From Chloroflexota bacterium (GTDB taxonomy: Bacteria > Chloroflexota > Anaerolineae > Caldilineales > Caldilineaceae), in NCBI GenBank assembly GCA_018969295.1, contig JAGWYN010000010.1, positions 50,872 to 114,871 of the forward strand: a DNA stretch of 64,000 bases. The letters are read 5' to 3'. How positions within the stretch are numbered: position 1 is the stretch's first letter; each line of letters begins with the position of its first letter. Of the stretch, positions 28,733 through 35,452 are shown in pieces. The notes beneath the pieces were generated by a model. That model ran no database searches, was not told where the DNA came from, and saw only the letters and a list, made by a program, of their open reading frames with translations. Made by a program: the position numbers and the translations under genes.

Positions 28733-29734
28733 ATGGCCTTGCTGCAACTGGAAGATCTGCACGCCTGCTATCGAACCGAGGTATACGGCATCTCCCGCTC
28801 GGTGCGCGCAGTGGATGGGGTTTCTCTGGAGTTGTATGAAAACGAAATCTACGGCATTGCCGGCGAGTCCAGCAGCGGCAAAACCACCCTGATCAAGGTC
28901 CTCTCGGGCACCCTCAAACCGCCGCTGCGCGTCGAATCGGGGCGAGTGCACTATAACTTCGGCAGCTTTGCCGTGGACATGTTGTCGATCGACCCGGAAG
29001 AACTGCGCCAGAATGTGCGCTGGAAACAGATCTCGTATGTGATGCAAGGGTCGATGAGTGTGCTCAACCCCGTGCGCAAAATCATGCGCACCTTCGAGGA
29101 AATCGTGCGCACCCATCAGGGGATCCCCGACAAAAAAAGTTTTGTCGAGCAGACGCGCCAGCATGTACAGCGTCTGGGGCTGCCCCCCGACGTGCTCGAC
29201 CTCTACCCCCACCAGCTCTCGGGCGGGATGCGCCAGCGCGTGGCCATTGCCCTGGCGACCGTCTTTCACCCCAGCCTGATCCTGGCCGACGAACCGGTCT
29301 CGATGGTCGACGCTTCACTGCGCATGGCCATCGTCAACCTTTTCAAAAAGCTGCGCGACGAACAAAACGTGAGCGTGATCTACATCACGCACGACCTGGC
29401 CACCGCCTACTACATCAGCGACCGCATCGCCATCATGCTGCGCGGCTATGTGGTGGAGTCCGGCCCGGTCGAACAGGTGCTGGATAAACCGCTGCACCCA
29501 TATACCCAGCTGCTGCAGGAATCGGTGCCACGCCCTGCTGTTTCCGAACGCACACAGTGGGCCCGCCCCATCGAACTGGGCTCGACCGAAGTCAAAGAGT
29601 ACAGCCGTGTCGGCTGCAAATATGCAGGACGCTGCCCACACGTGATGGATGTATGCAAACAGGCCGACCCCCCCGACGTCGTTGTCGAAGGACGGACGGT
29701 CAAGTGCTATCTTTATACAAACGATGCACGGTAG
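28733..29734 (+). CDS. Peptide/oligosaccharide-type ABC transporter ATP-binding protein
   Basis: A 333-residue ATPase of the OppD/DppD-OppF family. Walker A is GESSSGKTT (~43-51), Q-loop VMQG, signature LSGGMRQR (~161-168), Walker B LILADEPVSMVD (~183-194) and switch His in YITHDLA. The C-terminal oligopeptide-type extension has the cysteine pattern CKYAGRCPHVMDVC ... C, likely an iron-sulfur or metal site. It is intact although its permease is truncated, so it has either lost its partner or serves another transporter. It is followed by a GH51 arabinofuranosidase gene. Confidence 0.9.
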   Translation: MALLQLEDLHACYRTEVYGISRSVRAVDGVSLELYENEIYGIAGESSSGKTTLIKVLSGTLKPPLRVESGRVHYNFGSFAVDMLSIDPEELRQNVRWKQISYVMQGSMSVLNPVRKIMRTFEEIVRTHQGIPDKKSFVEQTRQHVQRLGLPPDVLDLYPHQLSGGMRQRVAIALATVFHPSLILADEPVSMVDASLRMAIVNLFKKLRDEQNVSVIYITHDLATAYYISDRIAIMLRGYVVESGPVEQVLDKPLHPYTQLLQESVPRPAVSERTQWARPIELGSTEVKEYSRVGCKYAGRCPHVMDVCKQADPPDVVVEGRTVKCYLYTNDAR

Positions 29735-29770
29735 GTTCTCGCCTACCCCACCTGGAAAGTTGTGAATGCA

Positions 29771-31276
29771 ATGAACGAAATCACGCTGGACGCCAAGATT
29801 GCCAAGACCCCAATCGACCGCAATATCTACGGCCACTTCTCCGAACACCTGGGCCGTTGTATCTATGAAGGCTACTGGGTCGGCCCAGAGTCCCCCATCC
29901 CCAATGTGCGGGGCATCCGCAGCGATGTCGTGGCAGCGCTGCGCAAGATCAAAACCCCCGTGCTGCGCTGGCCAGGAGGCTGTTTCGCCGACGAATACCA
30001 CTGGATGGATGGGATCGGCCCGCATGAACAGCGGCCGACAATGGTCAACACCCACTGGGGAGGAGTTGTCGAGAACAACCACTTTGGCACACACGAGTTT
30101 ATGGAGCTGTGCGACCAGCTGGGCTGCGAACCCTACATCTGCGGCAACGTCGGCAGCGGAACAGTGCAGGAGATGTCACAGTGGGTGGAGTACATCACCT
30201 TCGACGGCAAAAGCCCCATGGCAGACCTGCGCCGGGCCAACGGGCGTGCCGAACCGTGGCCGATGAAGTATTTCGGTGTGGGCAACGAAAACTGGGGATG
30301 CGGCGGACGCATGACCCCCGAATACTACGCCGACCTCTATCGACGCTACGCCCTCTATGCCCGCGACTACGGCGACAACCAACTCTATCGGATTGCCTGC
30401 GGCGCCAGCGGCGACGACTATCACTGGACCGAAGTGCTGATGGCCAAGGCAGGTGACAGCCGCGCCCTGCGCGGCCGCCAGATGGACGGGCTGGCCCTCC
30501 ACTACTATACGTCGGTCAAACGACTGCCCGATGGCTCCCGCGAAGGCTCGGCAACCGAGTTCGACGAAGCCGGCTGGATCGAAATCATCGCCAAAGGACG
30601 GTTTATCGAAGAGCTGGTGCGCAAACACGGCACCATCATGGACAAATACGACCCCGACAAAAAGGTGGCAATGATCGTCGACGAGTGGGGCACCTGGTAC
30701 GCAGTGGAACCAGGCACCCACCCCCGCTTTCTCTACCAGCAGAATACGATGCGCGACGCCCTCGTAGCAGCGATCTCGCTCGATATCTTCAACAACCATG
30801 CTGACCGCGTGCGCATGGCCAACATCGCCCAAACCGTCAACGTGCTGCAGGCGATGATCCTCACCCGGCAAGAGAAGATGCTGCTCACCCCCACCTACCA
30901 TGTCTTCGAGATGTATGCCGCCCATCAGGACGCTACCCTGGTGCCGGTAGATGTGCGCAGCGAACGGTACGCGCACGCCGGCTACGCTGTGCCGGCGATC
31001 TCGGCTTCGGCTTCGGTCGACGCAGCAGGCCGGCTGCAGATCACGCTGAGCAACGCCAACCCCAACCAGGATCTGGCCACCACCCTCTTCGTGCGCGGTT
31101 TCCCGGCCACCCAGCTGCGCGGCCGCATCCTGCAGGCCCCCACCATGCACGCACACAACACCTTTGAACAGCCCAACCAGGTCACCCCCCAACCGTTCAC
31201 CAGCGCACAACGCACAGCCGAAGGGGTCGAATTGGTGCTGCCCAAAATGTCCGTGGTGGCCCTGGAACTCCAATAA
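29771..31276 (+). CDS. Alpha-L-arabinofuranosidase, GH51
   Basis: A 501-residue intracellular exo-glycosidase that removes arabinofuranosyl residues from arabinan or arabinoxylan oligosaccharides. Family blocks: IDRNIYGHFSEHLGRCIYEG, VLRWPGGCFADEYHW, acid/base Glu in VGNENWGCGG (~residue 172) and nucleophile Glu in IVDEWGTWY (~304). No signal peptide. The ATG at 29771 is chosen over GTG 29762 because GGAAAG is then at a reasonable distance. It is expressed behind the LacI-linked consensus promoter with the orphan ATPase. A second GH51 lies at 61914-63380. Confidence 0.95.
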   Translation: MNEITLDAKIAKTPIDRNIYGHFSEHLGRCIYEGYWVGPESPIPNVRGIRSDVVAALRKIKTPVLRWPGGCFADEYHWMDGIGPHEQRPTMVNTHWGGVVENNHFGTHEFMELCDQLGCEPYICGNVGSGTVQEMSQWVEYITFDGKSPMADLRRANGRAEPWPMKYFGVGNENWGCGGRMTPEYYADLYRRYALYARDYGDNQLYRIACGASGDDYHWTEVLMAKAGDSRALRGRQMDGLALHYYTSVKRLPDGSREGSATEFDEAGWIEIIAKGRFIEELVRKHGTIMDKYDPDKKVAMIVDEWGTWYAVEPGTHPRFLYQQNTMRDALVAAISLDIFNNHADRVRMANIAQTVNVLQAMILTRQEKMLLTPTYHVFEMYAAHQDATLVPVDVRSERYAHAGYAVPAISASASVDAAGRLQITLSNANPNQDLATTLFVRGFPATQLRGRILQAPTMHAHNTFEQPNQVTPQPFTSAQRTAEGVELVLPKMSVVALELQ

Positions 31277-31307
31277 ACGGCTCTGGACACAACCCACACC
31301 TCACAAA

Positions 31308-31335
31308 GAGGCGCCGATCGTTCGATCGGCGCCTC
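31308..31335 (+). terminator. Hairpin after the GH51 gene
   Basis: A perfect 13-bp stem (GAGGCGCCGATCG / CGATCGGCGCCTC) with a 2-nt spacer (TT). The following sequence is only mildly T-rich, so termination efficiency is uncertain. A hairpin with the same GCGCCGATC core recurs at 44934-44971. Confidence 0.65.
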
Positions 31336-31389
31336 TGGGTACACTCTGCCTGCCCAGACTCCTGCCTGACCGGCAAAAATGCCTTTTGA

Positions 31390-31496
31390 GAAAAATTTTG
31401 ACCGGCTTCGCCGGTGCAGAAAAGGGGGGCTTCGCCCCCATCGCTGCGCTCCCCCCCTTCCAGAAACCCAGAAGCCCAGAAACCAGAAGGCCAGGA
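31390..31496 (-). repeat. Nearly identical 3' element behind a variable region, copy A
   Basis: About 107 bp directly downstream of the stop codon of the 31497-32249 gene and nearly identical to 35347-35452 behind the STAND-WD40 gene; the differences seen are one G in a G-run and one A/C near the stop. On the minus strand it carries two mini-hairpins, GGGGGC-GAA-GCCCCC (31425-31439) and ACCGGC-GAA-GCCGGT (31401-31415), each containing GCGAAGC. Such stem-loops just 3' of a variable region are a feature of diversity-generating retroelement targets; they might also terminate transcription. Confidence 0.85.
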
Positions 31497-32249
31497 TCAC
31501 TGCGAGCGGACACACCGGAACCCGAGGTTGATGAACCAGTAGCCGGGGACGTCGTTGTACCGGTTGGCGGAGCGCACGTCGTCGTCATCGTAGTACCACG
31601 ACCCGCCCCGCAGCACAGGGTACTCACCCGTCGCCGGCCCCTGCGGGTTTTCACTAGGCGACTGGCTGTAGTAGCTCTCGTCATACCAGTCGTTCACCCA
31701 CTCCCACACATTCCCAGCCATGTCCAGCACGCCGTACGGGCTGGCACCCTTCGGATAGCTGCCTACAGGCGTCGTGCCGCCCACATTGCTATTGAAATTG
31801 CACAGTTCCATAGTCGGCGGCTCGTTGCCCCACGGATACTTCCGCCCATCCGTGCCGCGCGCCGCCTTCTCCCACTCTGCCTCGGTTGGCAGACGCACCC
31901 CCGCCCACGCACAAAATGCCTGGGCGTCCTTCCACGAAACATTCACCACAGGGTGGTTCTCTTTGCCCGCCGAAATCTTTCCGTTCATCCAGTGCAACGG
32001 CACCGCGTACAAGTTTTCCTTCACAAAAAGTTCGTACTGTGCATTTGTCACAGGGTGTCTGGCAATTTGATACTCAGACAGATACACCCGGTGGATCGGC
32101 GTTTCATCCCTATAGTCATTGCTTCCCATCGTAAACTCGCCCGCACGGACCGTCACCCACTCGAGTCCATGCTGTTCCAGCTTCATTAACCACCTGCCAT
32201 CAGATCCTGAGGATTCGGATTTATATTGGCCATATTTATCGATCGGCAT
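31497..32249 (-). CDS. Sulfatase-modifying-factor (FGE) fold protein with C-terminal variable region; likely DGR target
   Basis: A 250-residue single-domain protein of the formylglycine-generating-enzyme / C-type-lectin fold: EFTMGSNDYRDETPIHRVYL, ARHPVTNAQYELFV, VVNVSWKDAQAFCAW, RLPTEAEWEKAARG, YPWGNEPP, DMAGNVWEWVNDWYD and RGGSW...GFRCVRS. The Cys pair used for FGE catalysis is missing from the last segment: the positions after RGGSW are YYDDDDVRSANRYNDV, so it is more likely a ligand-binding lectin-like protein than an enzyme. Those positions coincide with the variable region at 31503-31616. The ATG at 32249 opens directly into the domain after ~30 residues, with no signal peptide. Its closest partner in the window is the C-terminal domain of the 1511-residue protein. 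Confidence 0.85.
   Translation of the reverse strand: MPIDKYGQYKSESSGSDGRWLMKLEQHGLEWVTVRAGEFTMGSNDYRDETPIHRVYLSEYQIARHPVTNAQYELFVKENLYAVPLHWMNGKISAGKENHPVVNVSWKDAQAFCAWAGVRLPTEAEWEKAARGTDGRKYPWGNEPPTMELCNFNSNVGGTTPVGSYPKGASPYGVLDMAGNVWEWVNDWYDESYYSQSPSENPQGPATGEYPVLRGGSWYYDDDDVRSANRYNDVPGYWFINLGFRCVRSQ
31503..31616 (-). other. DGR variable region VR2 (in the stand-alone FGE-fold gene)
   Basis: The last 38 codons of the gene align with 35459-35575 in the STAND-WD40 gene. In the first 27 aligned codons there are 16 substitutions, all in codon positions compatible with adenine in a common template: 13 have A in one copy and three are G versus T. All other bases, including every third-position C, are identical. 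The variable codons are mostly NNC, as expected from AAC codons in a template repeat. VR2 is one codon shorter than VR1. The shared 3' part (GGGTTCCGGTGTGTCCGC) is invariant and could be the homing-initiation segment. Confidence 0.85.
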
Positions 32250-32476
32250 AGAGGCCCCACTTCACTTCATCTTCCATACGTGCCTACAGATATTTACATG
32301 GAGGGCAAGGTGCCTGATAGTTTACCTTTAGCGAAGTCGTTACCAACACGGCATCCCTTCCATTGGAATGGTGTGAAACACCTCGCCAACGGAGGCTCTT
32401 TCCCAAAAACCAACCGAGACGAAGGGAATTTTATAAGCGCAGGCAATTGTACTATACCATACACGCCACCTTCCCG
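32250..32476. other. Upstream region of the FGE-fold gene, cut by an IS
   Basis: No gene is recognised. On the minus strand TATGGTATAGTACAAT at about 32443-32461 could supply a -10 for the FGE-fold gene. The IS begins at 32477. The missing 3' half of the toxin gene interrupted on the other side of the IS is not present here in any frame. Confidence 0.4.
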
Positions 32477-34203
32477 ATGGGTGCATCTCTGAAAATACGG
32501 AGCGGTGTTTGACAAAAAGATAGCCTTGCGTCAGAGTAGATGGTCTACGAAAATCACACTCAAAACGGAGGCTATCAAGGGAATATTGCCACCCAGAGAG
32601 CTTTTTGCAAAATCCAGCCGTCCAGCGATTGGCGACATTTGTCCAAGCGAAACGCAAGCAATGGGCGGCACAGGGTGAAATGACGGATGTACCTGCATTT
32701 GAGCGCTTTGAGCAAGAGCTGCATACGCTGGTGATGGCGCTAGAGAGCGAATTGGTCGGCGAAGAATTGAGCCGGTACGATGTCACGGTGCAGGAAATCG
32801 AAGTGGCTGGTAAGGCGTATCGGCGCGGTGTCCGTTTGCCAGAAAGCTATCTGACGGCTGCGGGTTGTGTGACGGTGGAACGGTATTTGTACGAGCCAGT
32901 CGCCGCCAAAGGCAAAAGCATCAGTCCGCTGGAATTGCGCAGCGGGATCGTGGCTGGCTATTTCACGCCGCGGGCGGCGCGGCAGGGTGCCTATGCAATG
33001 GCACATTTGACCCCGGGCGAAAGCGAAGCCCTGTTTCGCGAGCTCGGCAACATGCAGCCTTCGCGCAGCAGCCTGGATCGGCTGCCCAAAGTGCTGTTGC
33101 CTCACTGGGAGGAGCAGCGTGTGACGTGGGAAGCGCAGTTGCGCGCAACTGAGACGGTGCCTGCGGCGGCCCAAGTACTGGCGCTCTCGGTGGATGGGGT
33201 CATGGCACCCATTCGGGGTGCTGGCAAACGCGAACAAGCCACGCTACCCGGCAAACACGCCAGCGGGCCGACCGGTTACAAGGAAGTCGGCTGTGGCACG
33301 GTTACTTTGTACGGCCAGGCAGCCGAACGCTTGCAAACTGTGCGCTATGCGCGGATGCCCGAGCACAAAAAGGCGACCTTGCAACAGCAGTTGACAACGG
33401 AAGTGGCCACGGTTTTGGTGTTGAAGCCTGAATTACAGCGGGTTTATCTGGCCGATGGTGCGAAAGACAACTGGCGGCTCATGCGCGAGATTGAAGACCA
33501 ACTACCGGCGCCAGCCCAAGCGCCCATCGAAATCGTCGACTACTACCACGCCTGCGAGCACTTGAAAAATGGTTGCGATGCCGCATGGGGCGAAAGCACC
33601 CAGCAAAGCATGGTTTACTTTGCGCGGCTGCGCACCTGGCTCAAAGAAAGGACTGACGGCGTAGAACGGATCATCCGTACCTTGCGCTTTCAATGCAGCC
33701 TCGCCAGTGGCAGGAAATGTAAGCGGCTGGAGGCCGAACTGACCTACTTTCGCAATCAACAGGCACGCATGCACTACCCAGACTATATCCGCCGCAATCT
33801 GCCCATTGCCAGTGGCGTGATGGAGGCCAGTTGCAAAACCCTGGTCACGCAACGTCTGAAACGTTCCGGTATGGCCTGGACGAACGCTGGCGGTCAAGCG
33901 ATCCTGACCTTACGCAGTTTAATCCAAAGCAACCGCTGGCCTGCTGCCTGCTCAGCGCCGACTTCCGCAAAACGGTCACGGTGCTGAACCAGCCAACGGT
34001 GACAACCAGCGCTCCGAGTCAAATTCAGCCGCACACACTTCCAGCTGCCACCAGACCCGTCGGGCCATTCCAGGATGGCACTTTCGCTGCAAACGTCAAC
34101 AACTACATCGTGCGCAAGGGCTCCGCTCAACCTGGCGGGGCATTCGCATCTATCGCACAACTTCAGGCCGCATAATAGTATGGATTTTCAGAGATGCACC
34201 CAT
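32477..34203 (+). mobile_element. ISKra4-type insertion sequence
   Basis: A 1727-bp element bounded by perfect 20-bp inverted repeats, ATGGGTGCATCTCTGAAAAT at 32477-32496 and its complement at 34184-34203. It carries one transposase gene with a probable 3' frameshift. If the true ends are GGGTGC, the flanking AT on both sides could be a 2-bp target duplication. The right end falls inside a mazF-like toxin gene; the left end does not continue that gene, so an adjacent deletion or rearrangement has followed insertion. Confidence 0.88.
32605..33987 (+). CDS. ISKra4-family transposase, probably frameshifted near the C-terminus
   Basis: A 460-codon frame encoding a transposase: LALSVDGVMAPIRG (first catalytic Asp), VYLADGAKDNW (second Asp), EIVDYYHACEHL and LPIASGVMEASCKTLVTQRLKRSGM with the third acidic residue, ending GGQAILTLRSLIQSNRW. 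After this the frame gives PAACSAPTSAKRSRC, whereas a different frame continues with LLSADFRKTVTVL, which resembles the normal end of the family. One base appears to have been lost near 33945. Translation appears to use TTG at 32605: the frame is open upstream to 32524 but holds no other start codon. Activity is doubtful. Confidence 0.8.
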   Translation: MQNPAVQRLATFVQAKRKQWAAQGEMTDVPAFERFEQELHTLVMALESELVGEELSRYDVTVQEIEVAGKAYRRGVRLPESYLTAAGCVTVERYLYEPVAAKGKSISPLELRSGIVAGYFTPRAARQGAYAMAHLTPGESEALFRELGNMQPSRSSLDRLPKVLLPHWEEQRVTWEAQLRATETVPAAAQVLALSVDGVMAPIRGAGKREQATLPGKHASGPTGYKEVGCGTVTLYGQAAERLQTVRYARMPEHKKATLQQQLTTEVATVLVLKPELQRVYLADGAKDNWRLMREIEDQLPAPAQAPIEIVDYYHACEHLKNGCDAAWGESTQQSMVYFARLRTWLKERTDGVERIIRTLRFQCSLASGRKCKRLEAELTYFRNQQARMHYPDYIRRNLPIASGVMEASCKTLVTQRLKRSGMAWTNAGGQAILTLRSLIQSNRWPAACSAPTSAKRSRC

Positions 34204-34343
34204 GAAACATAAACCAACAGCAGTTCACTATGAACGGCGTGATAGGCGCTGCTACTAACCACGACCGCTGGTCTGGTTTTCGTGGCGCTCAAATCGGTGA
34301 AAGGGAATGAAAGCAAGACGGCATCACCGCGTTGGAACGCCAT
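34188..34343 (-). pseudogene. MazF/PemK-type toxin gene cut by the IS
   Basis: From an ATG at 34343, overlapping the antitoxin gene by 20 bp, the frame encodes MAFQRGDAVLLSFPFTDLS, then KTRPAVVVSSSAYH and ELLLVYV, the classic N-terminal half of a MazF/PemK endoribonuclease. At 34203 the IS inverted repeat replaces the rest, adding SWVHL and a stop. The RNA-cleavage region and dimer interface would be incomplete, so the toxin is inactivated. The missing half is not found on the other side of the IS. Confidence 0.85.
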
Positions 34344-34569
34344 AAAGCTCCCTCCAGTTGTCGTAGATGGCGTCCGCTTCGTTGTCCCATTCTCGCTCGA
34401 AGGCGTTCAAACTCAATTGTTGCCAGTCGGCTTCTTCGTCGCTTTCTTTCGCCAAAACACTATCCAACAAGAAGCGCGCTACCAACAAGCGTTCAGTCAG
34501 CGTCAAGCGCGCTGCAACAGTCAGCACTTCTGCGATCTGCGGTGTTGGGGCTAAATTCAAGGCTGTCAT
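34324..34569 (-). CDS. Antitoxin partner of the broken MazF-type toxin
   Basis: An 81-residue acidic protein (IAEVLTVAARLTLTERLLVARFLL, then a Trp/Glu-rich tail ending IYDNWRELYGVPTR) of a kind commonly encoded just before mazF/pemK genes in Cyanobacteria and Chloroflexota. It starts at ATG 34569 with AGGGAGG just upstream, and its end overlaps the toxin start, the normal arrangement of a toxin-antitoxin operon. It has no HTH recognisable by eye. It is intact although its toxin is disrupted. Confidence 0.72.
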   Translation of the reverse strand: MTALNLAPTPQIAEVLTVAARLTLTERLLVARFLLDSVLAKESDEEADWQQLSLNAFEREWDNEADAIYDNWRELYGVPTR

Positions 34570-34882
34570 CAGAAACCTCCCTTTCGTGTGTACAATTTCT
34601 ATGGCAGATTATACACCTTTTGTCTACAAATCATTCGATTCGGGTCTGTGGTAGCTTTAATCAACGGATCGGCAAGCCAAATCCTCGATACCCGCTAACA
34701 TTGGCCTTTGGATTCGGTTTCCCCCGTAACATGTGCGTAGGGTGCCCAACGGCAAGTTTCAGCCGCTGGCGTCCTGAACGTTCCCAACGAGATCGGGCGG
34801 CACACCAGTCGGCTGGAAACGGTTGTTGGGCCGCTGCATCAGCAGGAGTGGGTCATGGGTGTCATCGGGGGCACCCGCCTGT

Positions 34883-34907
34883 AGGGGCGACCCTTGCGGT
34901 CGCCCTA
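34883..34907. repeat. REP-like palindrome
   Basis: GGGCGACC and GGTCGCCC form an 8-bp stem around CTTGC, with a further partial copy (GGGTCGCCC) immediately after. Such GGGCGACC-centred palindromes occur as dispersed repeats in Chloroflexota and Cyanobacteria. It lies between the toxin-antitoxin remnant and the STAND-WD40 gene. Confidence 0.6.
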
Positions 34908-35130
34908 GAGGGTCGCCCGTGCGATCGGTTTTGCAGCGCCAGCAGGCGGCAGATCTCATGCAACAACGCTGCCAACGGGCGCGCCCCCAGTTGATACCGC
35001 CGATAGCTCAACGCACTGGCCCCTGCCATCACATACTCCGGGTCCGGCCAGACATAGCGCAACCCTTTGCTCACTTTGCGCATCGCTTTGCGCTGCGACA
35101 GGTTGCTGTAGATATGCTGCACAATGAGCA
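34905..35130 (-). pseudogene. Probable transposase N-terminal fragment
   Basis: A short frame on the minus strand reads SQRKAMRKVSKGLRYVWPD and then ALSYRRYQLGARPLAALLHE, which is reminiscent of the N-terminal part of a DDE transposase found in Chloroflexota, but nothing like a catalytic core follows. Between here and 35346 another short piece, PLLEMQSRRVEVIFPDET..., has no start and no recognised family. The region 34570-35346 is therefore mostly gene debris. The identification is by general resemblance only. Confidence 0.35.
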
Positions 35131-35346
35131 GCAGGACCGGTATGCGCCTGCCTGCTCGATACGCTGGCGGATACGTTCTGCCCGATGCTTATTGCCCCAT
35201 CGCCCTTACAATCTCATGGCGGTGATGCTGGTGATGAAGTCCGCGACCCGATCGTCTTTGGTCTCATCGGGAAAGATGACCTCGACGCGCCGGCTCTGCA
35301 TCTCCAGCAAGGGGACAATCCACCAGCGCCATGCGGTTCTATTTTT

Positions 35347-35452
35347 GAAAAATTTTGACCGGCTTCGCCGGTGCAGAAAAGGGGGCTTCGCCCCCATCGC
35401 TGCGCTCCCCCCCTTCCAGAAACCCAGAAGCCCAGAAACCAGAATGCCAGGA
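35347..35452 (-). repeat. Nearly identical 3' element behind a variable region, copy B
   Basis: Partner of copy A (31390-31496). On the minus strand the mini-hairpins GGGGGC-GAA-GCCCCC (35381-35395) and ACCGGC-GAA-GCCGGT (35358-35372) follow the stop codon of the STAND-WD40 gene by about 57 and 80 nt. The element ends abruptly at GAAAAATTTT, the same point as copy A, marking the limit of shared sequence. Confidence 0.85.
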
